Source: Microbacterium hatanonis
Lineage (GTDB): Bacteria; Actinomycetota; Actinomycetes; Actinomycetales; Microbacteriaceae
Direction: 5' to 3'
Assembly: GCF_008017415.1 (NCBI RefSeq)
Contig: NZ_VRSV01000002.1
Span: 620,001-684,000, forward strand
Length of the DNA stretch: 64,000 nucleotides
Part shown: positions 1 to 7,919 of the stretch, piece by piece
How the letters are laid out: each line of letters starts with the position of its first letter
Position numbering within the stretch: position 1 is the first letter of the stretch
Made by a program: the position numbers and the translations under genes
Notes under the pieces: generated by a model
Seen by the model: only the letters and a program-made list of their open reading frames with translations
The model's database searches: none
Told to the model about the DNA's origin: nothing

Positions 1-433
1 CGGGCGCTCCGAGCGGACGCAGAAGCTCGGCCAGCCGCTCGGCCCCGTGACCGCTGGCGAGGAGGGGCGTGCGCTCGACCTCGCGGGGCACGGGCGCGAG
101 CACGGCGACATCGACCACGTCGACGTCGCGTGCCGCTCCGATCGCGGCGATGCGGTGCTTCAGATCGGGCGAAGACGTGTTGAAGTCGGCGAAGATCGCC
201 GACGGCTCAAGCAGCGGCAGGGCCTCGTCGGCGACCTCCAGCGACGCGGCAGCACCGACCAGGCTCACGACGATCTCGGCGCCCTCGATCGCATCGGCGA
301 GGCGGTCGACCTGCCCGCCGTCGGCGAGGCGGGGGCGGAGGTCGTATCCTCGCACCCGCGCACCCGCCTCACGGAACCCCCCGGCGTAGAGGCTGCCGGC
401 CTCGCCGAGCCCGATCACCGCGATCCGCGTCAT
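1..433 (-). CDS. NAD(P)-binding 6-phosphogluconate / 3-hydroxyisobutyrate dehydrogenase-family protein (partial)
   Basis: Only the first ~144 residues lie in the window; the gene runs off the left edge. The N-terminus MTRIAVIGLGEAG carries the GxGxxG Rossmann motif of the beta-hydroxyacid dehydrogenase family. After it come a DLR segment, where an acidic residue usually sets the dinucleotide preference, and a VVSLVGAAAS stretch typical of the cofactor domain. The ATG overlaps the stop codon of the upstream IclR gene (ATGA), which implies translational coupling. The catalytic lysine and substrate domain are outside the window, so the substrate is unknown. Its position beside an IclR regulator and an O-demethylase homologue suggests a role in the same catabolic unit; that is inference. 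Confidence 0.75.
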   Translation of the reverse strand, partial: MTRIAVIGLGEAGSLYAGGFREAGARVRGYDLRPRLADGGQVDRLADAIEGAEIVVSLVGAAASLEVADEALPLLEPSAIFADFNTSSPDLKHRIAAIGAARDVDVVDVAVLAPVPREVERTPLLASGHGAERLAELLRPLGAP

Positions 434-1332
434 CGCGCACCTCCCGCCGCCGTCGCCCCGCCGGATCCCGCCCGCGGTGCGCGGGCGTCGAGCGCGGCGA
501 TGTACTCCCACGAACGGGCCGATACTCCCGCATCCGGCCGTGGTCCGTGCAGGGCGGCGTTCTCGTCGACGTCGGCGGCATAGACGTCGCGCAGCGACCG
601 GGTGACCCCCGCCGCGGCCACGCGCAGCACCTCGACGACCGGTGCGGCCGACGAATCGTCGTTGCGCACGACGGCGCCCATCGCCGCGTACACCGAGCCG
701 TCGGGTCCGCGCACGGGCACGGCGATTCCGCGCGATTCGAGATGGATGTGTCCGGGAGCGATCGCGACGTCGTCGGCGCGGATGCGGCGGAGGGTGGAGC
801 GGAGCCCGGCTCCCGTTGCGATCGTGCGGGAGGTGTAGGCGCGCAGCCCCTGCGCGATGGTGTCTTCGATCACGGCGTCGGGGGCGTGGGCGAGGAGCAC
901 CAGGCCGATCGACGAGGCGTGCAGCGGGATGCGTCCGCCGATGAGCGTCGCGTTGACCACGGCGTCCTTCGTCGACATGCGCTCGATGAAGAGCACGTCG
1001 GTGCCCGATCTCACCCCCAGCTGCAGGTGCTGGCGGATCCTCGCGTGCGCCGCGGCCAGCCACGGGCGGGCCACTTCGCGCAGTCCGAGCGCCCCCGGCG
1101 TGCGCGAAGCGTACTCCCACAGGCGCACGCCGAGGCGGTAGGTGCGATCGGGCATGCGCTCCAGCATCCCTTCCTGCAGCAGTTCGCCGACGAGCCGGTG
1201 CGTCGTCGACAGGGGGAGGCCCGCCGCGCGGGCGAGTTCGCCGAGCGTCAGGAACGGGCGGAGGGCGTCGAAGGCGTCGAGCACGCGCAAGTGACGGTGC
1301 AGCGCCGACTCTCCGGCAGATCTCCGCGCCAT
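430..1332 (-). CDS. IclR-family transcriptional regulator
   Basis: A protein of 300 residues with the IclR layout: an N-terminal winged helix-turn-helix (roughly residues 20-75, including LTLGELARAAGLPLSTTHR) and a C-terminal effector-binding domain. The start at 1332 is chosen because AGGAGG lies 6 nt upstream; an ATG 15 nt earlier would place that site inside the gene. It lies 55 nt downstream of the LigM-like gene and overlaps the next dehydrogenase gene by 4 bp, so the three probably form one unit. IclR proteins often control aromatic-acid pathways and bind the pathway substrate. The likely targets are this unit and the divergent ABC importer starting at 3039, but the effector cannot be read from sequence. 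Confidence 0.85.
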   Translation of the reverse strand: MARRSAGESALHRHLRVLDAFDALRPFLTLGELARAAGLPLSTTHRLVGELLQEGMLERMPDRTYRLGVRLWEYASRTPGALGLREVARPWLAAAHARIRQHLQLGVRSGTDVLFIERMSTKDAVVNATLIGGRIPLHASSIGLVLLAHAPDAVIEDTIAQGLRAYTSRTIATGAGLRSTLRRIRADDVAIAPGHIHLESRGIAVPVRGPDGSVYAAMGAVVRNDDSSAAPVVEVLRVAAAGVTRSLRDVYAADVDENAALHGPRPDAGVSARSWEYIAALDARAPRAGSGGATAAGGAR

Positions 1333-1387
1333 CGCGACCTCCTGCACGAGACCCTACACACCGTTCGCCCTCCCCCCGATCGGGGTC

Positions 1388-2752
1388 TCAGGCCCGATAG
1401 ACCGTGCGCGCCCACTCGTGGTACGGCGCGGGGGCGACGGTCGCGCGGATCGTGACCTGGCGGTGGTCCTGGTCGACCGAGTCCTTCGACGAGATCGGAT
1501 CCTCGCCCCACACCACCTCGACCTCGGTGCCGTCCGCCACGTCGACGTCGATCGTCGCGAGCGACATGTAGAGCTGGTCGAACGCGATGTACCCCGCGTC
1601 GGTGGAGATGCCGACGCTCTCGCCGTCGTGCCGCACGTCGTCCATCTGGTAGAGCCCGTAGCGCGCCTTGGGGAAGTCGAGGAACTTCGCGGGGGTGCCG
1701 GGTTCGAGTTGGGAACGGACGACGGATGCGACGTCCTCGGCGTTCCAGAGCAGCGTGGCCTTGCGCCGACGGGGAGCTTCGGCGTGGCGCTCCAGGGCGG
1801 CGCGCCCGTGGAAGTCGTGGTCGAAGCGCACCGAGCGCCCGAGCCCCAGGTCGTAGGGGGTCATGTAGAAATCGCGGATGTCGGTCGAGTAGTGCGAGCC
1901 GGCCACCGATCCGATGCGCGCGGCCGGGAGCCACTCGCGGTACTCGGCCAGGTCGTCGTCGAAGACCGCGGGGAACGGGGTGGGCACCCAGCCCGACTCG
2001 AGCGGCGTCGCCGAGTAGGCCTTCGCGCCCACGCGCCGGATGTCGAACTCGGCGCCGGCGTCGAGGATCGCCTCGAGCACGGCCTCGTTGTCGGCCCAGG
2101 GCCCGAAGAACTCGAAGCCCGGCTGTCCCGCCATGCCGTGGCGGAGCCCCTTGACCGCGCGGCCGGCGATCTCGAAGTCGCCGATGTGGAAGAACTTGAC
2201 CTCGGGGGGCGGGCCGCCGAAGAGCTTCTCCATGACCTCGTCGGCACGGGGGCCCTGCAGCTCGTAGCGGTAGAAGGTCGGGGGCCCCTGACGCATGTGC
2301 GAGTTGGGCTCGAGGCGGTGGTGCACGTCCTTGCCCGCGGCCGCACCCTTCTCGACGTTGTAGCGGATCCAGTCGATGAGGATGTGGTGGCCGATCAGCA
2401 CCAGGCCCTCGGGGGCGTCCTCGTTGTAGAAGAGGATGCCGTCGCCGATGAGATAGCCGCCCTCGTTCACCGAGATGAGCTGCTTGGCCACGCCGGGCCG
2501 GAAGGTGGCGAACGTGTTCGGCGAGACCGATTCGAGGAGAGGGAGCAGGTCGCTGCCGCCGAGGAACAGCTGCGTCATGTGGTGGGACTGGTCCATGAGC
2601 GCCACGGTCGTGCTCCACGAGCGCTGCTCGTCGCGCCAGTTCGTGAACTCGGGCGCGACCGGGAATGTGAACGCCGGCCAGTTCTGATTGCGGAGCAGCT
2701 CCACGGCGGAGCCGGCACGGGTGATCGCCTGAGCGAGGGATTCGGATGTCAT
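1388..2752 (-). CDS. LigM/DesA-like tetrahydrofolate-dependent aromatic O-demethylase
   Basis: A 454-residue protein of the GcvT-like aminomethyltransferase fold. It is collinear with the second, more LigM-like protein encoded at 11836-13239. Shared blocks include DQSHHM (about 54-59), LRHGMAG (about 203-209), LESGW (about 251-255) and a tyrosine at about 246 that lines up with the catalytic tyrosine described for LigM. LigM and DesA move the methyl group of vanillate, 3-O-methylgallate or syringate onto THF. The start at 2752 has GAAAGG about 9 nt upstream. It diverges considerably from its paralogue (for example GAKAYSATP versus GSRAYPSNT), so the substrate probably differs. It is divergent from an ABC importer that may bring that substrate in. 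Confidence 0.75.
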   Translation of the reverse strand: MTSESLAQAITRAGSAVELLRNQNWPAFTFPVAPEFTNWRDEQRSWSTTVALMDQSHHMTQLFLGGSDLLPLLESVSPNTFATFRPGVAKQLISVNEGGYLIGDGILFYNEDAPEGLVLIGHHILIDWIRYNVEKGAAAGKDVHHRLEPNSHMRQGPPTFYRYELQGPRADEVMEKLFGGPPPEVKFFHIGDFEIAGRAVKGLRHGMAGQPGFEFFGPWADNEAVLEAILDAGAEFDIRRVGAKAYSATPLESGWVPTPFPAVFDDDLAEYREWLPAARIGSVAGSHYSTDIRDFYMTPYDLGLGRSVRFDHDFHGRAALERHAEAPRRRKATLLWNAEDVASVVRSQLEPGTPAKFLDFPKARYGLYQMDDVRHDGESVGISTDAGYIAFDQLYMSLATIDVDVADGTEVEVVWGEDPISSKDSVDQDHRQVTIRATVAPAPYHEWARTVYRA

Positions 2753-2943
2753 CGTCGACTTACCTTTCGTCAGGTCCGATCGTGCGCCCGCCGTGCCGCT
2801 TCGACACCGTGGCTTCCGATGAAAGGAAATTCCGCGACGACCAGGCGGTCTCGATGTCACGGTGAACCGGGTCGACGGGCCCGACGACGCACGCGGGCGA
2901 CAGGGTTCCGAGATCACGTCCGCATAACTGCACACCAAAATCG

Positions 2944-2972
2944 TTGACAATCGGGGAGCGGATCCGTAGCTT
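2944..2972 (+). promoter_or_regulatory. sigma70-type promoter of the LIV-type ABC operon
   Basis: TTGACA at 2944-2949, a 17-nt spacer and TAGCTT at 2967-2972 form a good vegetative-type promoter 67 nt upstream of the first ABC gene. The divergent spacer 2753-3038 also holds a small inverted repeat (TTCC-N7-GGAA, 2814-2828) that could bind the neighbouring IclR regulator. Nothing else recognisable was seen in this spacer. Confidence 0.55.
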
Positions 2973-3038
2973 CCCAGACAGGGCGGGATTCGTCCTTTAT
3001 GTCGTGGGCGAGGATGCTGCGACACGGAGAGGTGAGCA

Positions 3039-3818
3039 ATGGCAGCTCGACTGACCCTGCAGGAGGTGAACCTGCGATTCGGTGGCATCACGGTGCTCGA
3101 GAACGTGGGATTCGCGGTCGAACCGGGCCAGATCTTCGGCCTCGTCGGGCCGAACGGCGCGGGGAAGACCTCGCTGTTCAACTGCATCAGCGGGCATTAC
3201 CGCCCGAGTTCCGGGTCGATCCGCATCGACGACGACGAGATGCTCGGCTCGACGCCGGCACGCCTCGCCCGACGCGGACTCGCGCGGACGTTCCAGCACC
3301 CGGCGCTGCAGCTGCACTCGTCCGTGCTCGAGAACGTGCTCCTGGGCGCCCACACCCGTCTGCCCGGCGGGCCGGCGGAGTGGTCGATCCGGTCGCCGCG
3401 CACCCTGCGCTCCGAGCGGGAGCTGCGCACGGAGGCGCGTGCACTCCTGGAGCGGACGGGCCTCGGATGGGCGGCCGACCTTCCGGCCGACGAGCTCTCC
3501 CACGGTCTTCACAAGGGCATCGAGCTGTGCCGGGCACTCCTCTCGCGACCCCGCCTCCTCCTCCTCGACGAGCCCGCGGCCGGTCTGCCGCACTCCGAGG
3601 TGGAGCAGCTCATCGCGACGGTGCGCAGCATCCGCGACGACGACATCACCGTCATCGTCGTCGAGCACCACATGGGCCTGATCGCCGCGCTGACCGACCG
3701 GGTCGTCGTGCTCGACCACGGACGCACGCTCATGGAGGGCACGGCCGCTCAGGCCCAGAACGACCCTCGCGTGATCGAGGCCTACATCGGAAAGGATGCG
3801 GTCGATGGCGCTGCTTGA
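3039..3818 (+). CDS. Branched-chain-amino-acid-type ABC transporter ATP-binding protein (LivG-like)
   Basis: A 259-residue ATPase, first gene of a five-gene importer. Walker A is GPNGAGKT (37-44), the Q-loop glutamine is near 86, Walker B is LLLLDEP (173-179) and the switch histidine is near 210. The signature motif is unusual: LSHGLHKG (153-160), where this family usually has LSYGQQRR, so the conserved glutamine is missing. GAGAGG sits 7 nt upstream of the ATG. It overlaps the next gene by 14 bp. LIV-type importers in aromatic-degrading bacteria often carry aromatic acids. The location beside an O-demethylase homologue suggests a methoxylated aromatic substrate, which is inference. Confidence 0.85.
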   Translation: MAARLTLQEVNLRFGGITVLENVGFAVEPGQIFGLVGPNGAGKTSLFNCISGHYRPSSGSIRIDDDEMLGSTPARLARRGLARTFQHPALQLHSSVLENVLLGAHTRLPGGPAEWSIRSPRTLRSERELRTEARALLERTGLGWAADLPADELSHGLHKGIELCRALLSRPRLLLLDEPAAGLPHSEVEQLIATVRSIRDDDITVIVVEHHMGLIAALTDRVVVLDHGRTLMEGTAAQAQNDPRVIEAYIGKDAVDGAA

Positions 3819-4515
3819 ACTCGAGAACGTCACCGCGTTCTACGGTCCCGTGCAGGTGCTCGACGGCGTCTCGCTGTCGGTGCCCGAGGGCGGCGCCGTC
3901 GGCATCCTCGGAGCCAACGGCGCCGGGAAGACCACCACGCTCCGCGCGATCACCGGCGTCGTGCGGGCGGGCGGCAGCATCCGCTTCGACGGCCAGGACA
4001 TCCGGGGCATGCGCACCGACCGCGTCGCGCGGATCGGCATCGCCCACGTACCCGAGGGGCGGGGGACGCTCGGCTCCCTCACCGTGCGCGAGAACCTCCG
4101 CGTCGGGGCGTACCTCCGCAAGGACCGCAAGGCGATCCAGACCGACATCGACTACCTCCTCGAGCTGTTCCCCAACCTGAAGGAGCGGTACCGCTCCAGC
4201 GCCTCCGCGCTCTCCGGCGGAGAGCAGCAGATGCTGGCCGTCGCCCGCGCCTTCATGGCCCGGCCCCGGCTGCTGCTCCTCGACGAGGCGTCCCTCGGGC
4301 TCGCGCCCAGCACGGCGAAGAACGTGTACGACGCGATCGCCCGACTGCGCGTCGAGTCGGGCATCGCCATGCTCGTCGTCGAGCAGAACGCCAACCTCGC
4401 TTTCCGCCTCGTCGACACCGCGACGGTCCTCGAGACCGGCCGCAACGTCCTCACCGGCACCTCGGCCGAGCTCAAGGGCATGGACGAGATCCGACGCGCC
4501 TACCTGGGAGGCTGA
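3805..4515 (+). CDS. Branched-chain-amino-acid-type ABC transporter ATP-binding protein (LivF-like)
   Basis: A 236-residue second ATPase of the importer. Walker A is GANGAGKT (36-43), the signature is a canonical LSGGEQQ (136-142) and Walker B is LLLLDEA. The VPEGR motif near 82-86 is typical of LivF. The start at 3805 (MALLELENV) is preferred to an ATG 9 nt earlier because GGAAAGGA at 3789-3795 is then properly spaced. It partners the LivG-like subunit, whose own signature motif is degenerate, so this subunit may contribute the better ATP site. The permease gene follows after 3 nt. Confidence 0.88.
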   Translation: MALLELENVTAFYGPVQVLDGVSLSVPEGGAVGILGANGAGKTTTLRAITGVVRAGGSIRFDGQDIRGMRTDRVARIGIAHVPEGRGTLGSLTVRENLRVGAYLRKDRKAIQTDIDYLLELFPNLKERYRSSASALSGGEQQMLAVARAFMARPRLLLLDEASLGLAPSTAKNVYDAIARLRVESGIAMLVVEQNANLAFRLVDTATVLETGRNVLTGTSAELKGMDEIRRAYLGG

Positions 4516-4518
4516 CCG

Positions 4519-5400
4519 ATGGGTACCTTCGTCCAACTCGTCGTCGACGGGCTCTCGATCGGGTCGGTGTACGCCGCCCTCGCTCTCGCGATCGTGCTCG
4601 TGAACCAGACGACCGGGCTGATCAACTTCGCGCAGGGCGGCATGGCCGTGCTGTCGGCGTACATCGCGTGGTGGTTCACGGGCTTCGGCGTGCCGCTGAT
4701 CGTCGCGATCCTCCTGTCGGTGCTGGTCTCGTTCTTCATGGGCGCCGGCATCGAACGCTGGGTGATGCGCCGCTTCGAACGGGGAGACCCCGACACCGCG
4801 GTCGTCGTGACGATCGGCGTCCTCACCCTCATCACGGGCATCTGCGGGTGGCTGTTCACCTACAACAACCAGCAGTTCGCCTCGCTCTTCTCGCTCGACA
4901 CCATATCGATCCTCGGTGCCTCGGTGAGCGTCCGTTCGCTCGGTACGACGCTCGTGATCGTGGCGATCATGATCGCTCTGCAGGGGCTGTTCCTCGGCAC
5001 GAAGCTCGGACTCGCTCTCAGGGCGGTCGCGGTGAACCCGCAGTCGGCGTCGTTCTCGGGCCTGCCCGTCGGCCGGCTGCTCATGGTCGGTTGGGGCCTC
5101 GCGGCGGTGCTCGGCGCCGTCGCCGGCGCCCTCATCGCTCCGCAACTGACGCTGACGCCGGGAATGATGGACAACGCCCTGGTCTACGCGCTCGCCGCCG
5201 TCATCCTCGGCGGCCTGTCGAGTCCCCTCGGGGTGGTGCTCGCGGCCTGGATCATCGGGGTGCTCGAGAATCTCGCCGCCGTGTACGTGCCGTTCATCGG
5301 CTACGACCTCAAGGTCGCCGTGCCGTTCGTGCTCATCTTCGTCGTGCTCATCGTTCGACCGCAGGGCCTGTTCGGCCGGAAAGCCGTGGTGCGCGTCTGA
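4519..5400 (+). CDS. LIV-type ABC transporter permease (LivH-like)
   Basis: A 293-residue integral membrane protein with about eight hydrophobic segments and the LivH start, a LVVDGLSIGSVYAALALA-type helix followed by TGLINFAQGGM. It forms the membrane channel with the LivM-like partner encoded next. Its TGA stop overlaps the following ATG (TGATG at 5398-5402), so the two permeases are translationally coupled. The sequence alone does not define a substrate. Confidence 0.88.
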   Translation: MGTFVQLVVDGLSIGSVYAALALAIVLVNQTTGLINFAQGGMAVLSAYIAWWFTGFGVPLIVAILLSVLVSFFMGAGIERWVMRRFERGDPDTAVVVTIGVLTLITGICGWLFTYNNQQFASLFSLDTISILGASVSVRSLGTTLVIVAIMIALQGLFLGTKLGLALRAVAVNPQSASFSGLPVGRLLMVGWGLAAVLGAVAGALIAPQLTLTPGMMDNALVYALAAVILGGLSSPLGVVLAAWIIGVLENLAAVYVPFIGYDLKVAVPFVLIFVVLIVRPQGLFGRKAVVRV

Positions 5401-6503
5401 TGTCCGCTGCAACGTCGTTCCTCTCGCGCCGCTGGGTGCGCCTCGCGATCGCGATCGTGGTGGTCGCGGTCATCCTCGTGCTGCCGCTCATGCTCCCCGA
5501 GTTCGCCAACCAGACCGTCGCCCGCATCGGGGTCTTCGCCGTCGCGGTCCTCGGCCTCAACGTCGTGATGGGCTACACGGGCCAGGTCTCGCTCGGCCAG
5601 ATCTTCTTCGTGGGGTTCGGGGCGTACATCACCGCCTACGGAGTCGAGAACGACTGGAACATCGTCGTCACCTTCATCGCGAGCATCGTGCTGCCGGGTG
5701 TGGTCGGTCTTCTGATCGCGCTCGCCGCCGCCCGCCTCGGCGGGCTCGCCATCGCGATGGTCACCATCGCGCTGCCGATCGTCGGCGTGCCCCTGGCCAA
5801 GCGCCTGTCGGACTTCACGGGCGGCTCGCAGGGCATCTCCGCCCGCTTCACCGACGCGCCGGAATGGTCGGGTCTGTACGACGATCAGTTCCAGCTCTAC
5901 ATCGTGATCCTCGTCGGCGGCATCGTCTTCCTCCTCACCCGCAACCTGGTGCGCGGGAAGTACGGTCGTGCCTTCGCGATCGTGAAGGAGAACGAGGCCG
6001 TCGCCTCGTCCATGGGCATCTCGCCCTACCGCTACAAGGTGCTCGCCTTCACGGTGGCCTCCCTCATCGGCGGAGTCAGCGGTTTCCTCTACATGGTGGT
6101 GGTGCAGTACACCTCGCCGGAGACCATGAGCTTCGGCCACAGCATCCAATTGCTCGCCGCCATGGTCATCGGCGGCGCGGGGAGCATCGTCGGATCGCTC
6201 CTCGGCGGCGCGTACTACGTGCTGGCTCCCCAGCTGACGAACCTCGTCGACCCGAACCTGACCGCCGTGCTGCAGGGTGCGCTCCTGCTGCTCGTGCTTT
6301 TCCTCCTCCCCGGCGGGCTCGCGTCGCTCCCCGCCCGGCTGCGGAAGGTGTTCCGGAGACCCCAGCACGCCGGGCCGTCCGGCACACGACCGACTCCGCA
6401 GCAGGGCGAGCAGCAGCGCCCCGCGGCGGAGGAAACCGTCCTTCGAGACGCCGCCGGGGGCGGCACCTCGGGCACCGATAACAAGAAAGAGGATCAGGCA
6501 TGA
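5400..6503 (+). CDS. LIV-type ABC transporter permease (LivM-like) with C-terminal hydrophilic tail
   Basis: A 367-residue membrane protein with the LivM hallmark GYTGQVSLGQIFFVGFGAY near residue 60 and a long run of transmembrane helices. The start is the ATG that overlaps the upstream stop codon. After the last helix (about residue 310) there is a ~50-residue Pro/Gln/Gly-rich hydrophilic tail, longer than in typical LivM proteins. Its stop overlaps the start of the substrate-binding protein gene (ATGA at 6500), so all five genes appear co-translated. Confidence 0.87.
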   Translation: MSAATSFLSRRWVRLAIAIVVVAVILVLPLMLPEFANQTVARIGVFAVAVLGLNVVMGYTGQVSLGQIFFVGFGAYITAYGVENDWNIVVTFIASIVLPGVVGLLIALAAARLGGLAIAMVTIALPIVGVPLAKRLSDFTGGSQGISARFTDAPEWSGLYDDQFQLYIVILVGGIVFLLTRNLVRGKYGRAFAIVKENEAVASSMGISPYRYKVLAFTVASLIGGVSGFLYMVVVQYTSPETMSFGHSIQLLAAMVIGGAGSIVGSLLGGAYYVLAPQLTNLVDPNLTAVLQGALLLLVLFLLPGGLASLPARLRKVFRRPQHAGPSGTRPTPQQGEQQRPAAEETVLRDAAGGGTSGTDNKKEDQA

Positions 6504-7765
6504 ACATGAGCAAGAGGAGCAGGAGCGTCCTGGGCATCGTCGCCCTGAGTTCGGCTCTCGCGTTGACGATCTCGGGCTGTTCGCGCGGGGGAGACGGAGG
6601 CGGTGACGCCTCGGGCGGCGCGGTCGCGGCCAGCCCCGGCATCACCGACACCACGCTCACCCTGGGCATCACGACGCCGCTCAGCGGTGCGACCGCCGGT
6701 CCCGGCACGTGCACCGTCGCGGGCGTCACGGCGTACTTCGGCATGAAGAACGCCGAGGGCGGCATCGAGTTCGGCGACGGCAAGACGCGCACGGTCGAGA
6801 TCAACGCGCTCGACGACGCGTACGACCCGCAGAAGGCCAAGGCCAACTACGACCAGCTCAAGGACAGCGTCTTCGCGATGACGGCGGGCCTCGGAACGCC
6901 CACGAACCGCGCGTACCTCCAGGCGGCCGTGGCCGACGAGGTGCCCCAGGTGCTCGTCATGACGGGCGACCCGATCTTCAGCGACCAGGCCGAGAGCCCG
7001 GAGCAGCTCGGTTTCGTGCCGATCTACCAGAACGAGGGCGAAGCCTTCGGTGATCTGCTGGCCTCCTCGAGCGAGAGCCACAAGGTCGCCGTGCTGTACC
7101 AGAACGACGACTACGGCGAGGGGTACCTCGAGGGCTTCAAGACGGCCGTCGAAGGCGCCTCGAACATCGAGATCGTCAAGGAGCTCACCTACGAGGCGAC
7201 CGACACGGCCGTCGACGGTCAGATGACGGAACTCGCCGCATCCGGCGCCGACGTCTTCGTCAACGCCATGTCGATCACCCCGCTGGTGATCTCGGCGCTG
7301 CAGAAGGCGCAGCAGCTGAACTGGACGCCGAGCTGGTTCCTGCCGTCGAACACGTCGAGCCCGACCGCGATCCTCCAGCCCGGTGGTGCCGACGCGTTCC
7401 CCGGCATCTACTCGGTGTCGTTCGCCAAGGCCCCGCAGAGCCCCGCGTTCGCCGAAGACCCGGATGTCGTGGAGTACCTCTCCGCGCTGAAGGAGTACGG
7501 CAACTACCCCGACATGCCGGCGTTCCCCCACTGCCAGTGGAGCTGGATGGTCGGCGCGACGCTCGAGCAGGCCTTCGAGAACATGACCGAGCCGACCCGT
7601 GAGAACTTCATGGAGGCGCTGCGGTCGATCTCCGACTTCCAGGCACCGCTCATGCTCGACGGCACCGCCGTCGACACGACGGTCGACGGCCAGCCCGCGG
7701 TCTCGTCGGTCGTCGTGCAGAAGTACAACGGCACCGGCTACGCCACCGTCGAGGACTTCGGCTAG
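6500..7765 (+). CDS. LIV-type ABC transporter substrate-binding lipoprotein
   Basis: A 421-residue receptor. A short basic N-terminus, a hydrophobic helix and the lipobox ISGC (cysteine near residue 27) show that it is exported and lipid-anchored. The mature part has the periplasmic-binding type I fold of Leu/Ile/Val and aromatic-acid receptors (LGITTPLSG near the start, later AVLYQNDDYGEG). The ATG at 6500 has AGAGGA 6 nt upstream and overlaps the upstream permease stop. It ends the operon and is followed by a strong hairpin. The ligand is probably an aromatic acid from the local context, but this cannot be read directly. Confidence 0.87.
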   Translation: MNMSKRSRSVLGIVALSSALALTISGCSRGGDGGGDASGGAVAASPGITDTTLTLGITTPLSGATAGPGTCTVAGVTAYFGMKNAEGGIEFGDGKTRTVEINALDDAYDPQKAKANYDQLKDSVFAMTAGLGTPTNRAYLQAAVADEVPQVLVMTGDPIFSDQAESPEQLGFVPIYQNEGEAFGDLLASSSESHKVAVLYQNDDYGEGYLEGFKTAVEGASNIEIVKELTYEATDTAVDGQMTELAASGADVFVNAMSITPLVISALQKAQQLNWTPSWFLPSNTSSPTAILQPGGADAFPGIYSVSFAKAPQSPAFAEDPDVVEYLSALKEYGNYPDMPAFPHCQWSWMVGATLEQAFENMTEPTRENFMEALRSISDFQAPLMLDGTAVDTTVDGQPAVSSVVVQKYNGTGYATVEDFG

Positions 7766-7775
7766 ACCCCGCGAC

Positions 7776-7817
7776 ACGAACGGCGGTCCGTCCCTCTCGG
7801 GGCGGGCCGCCGTTCGT
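7776..7817 (+). terminator. Hairpin terminator of the LIV-type ABC operon
   Basis: Perfect 11-nt arms ACGAACGGCGG (7776-7786) and CCGCCGTTCGT (7807-7817), with further inner pairing (CCGTCCC with GGGGCGG). It starts 10 nt after the stop codon of the binding-protein gene. There is no U-tract, as is usual in high-GC actinobacteria. Confidence 0.75.
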
Positions 7818-7826
7818 CGTCCCCCA

Positions 7827-7914
7827 CGCACGACTTCGGATGCTTCGGCCGACACGCCGGTTCATGCCGCGGTCGCCGCGGCGTGTCGCCGGCTTCGTCC
7901 GAAGTTGTGCGGGG
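7827..7914. repeat. Palindromic dispersed repeat family A, copy 1
   Basis: An imperfect inverted repeat of about 88 bp. The left arm includes CGACTTCGGATGCTTCGG and GACACGCCGG; the right arm includes GGCGTGTCGCC and GTCCGAAGTTGTGCGG. Two close copies lie at 9509-9595 and 9667-9751. This copy occupies the junction between the convergent binding-protein gene and the oxidoreductase gene ending at 7920. Confidence 0.8.
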
Positions 7915-7919
7915 TGCGG

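Noticed and set aside
1348..1389. A terminator between the LigM-like and IclR genes (GAGACCC with GGGTCTC)
   Set aside because: The 7-bp stem has a 28-nt loop and overlaps a stop codon; the genes are more likely cotranscribed.
1418..2947. A ~500-codon plus-strand frame opposite the LigM-like gene
   Set aside because: Its composition is typical of an antisense shadow; the minus-strand frame has conserved motifs and a ribosome site.
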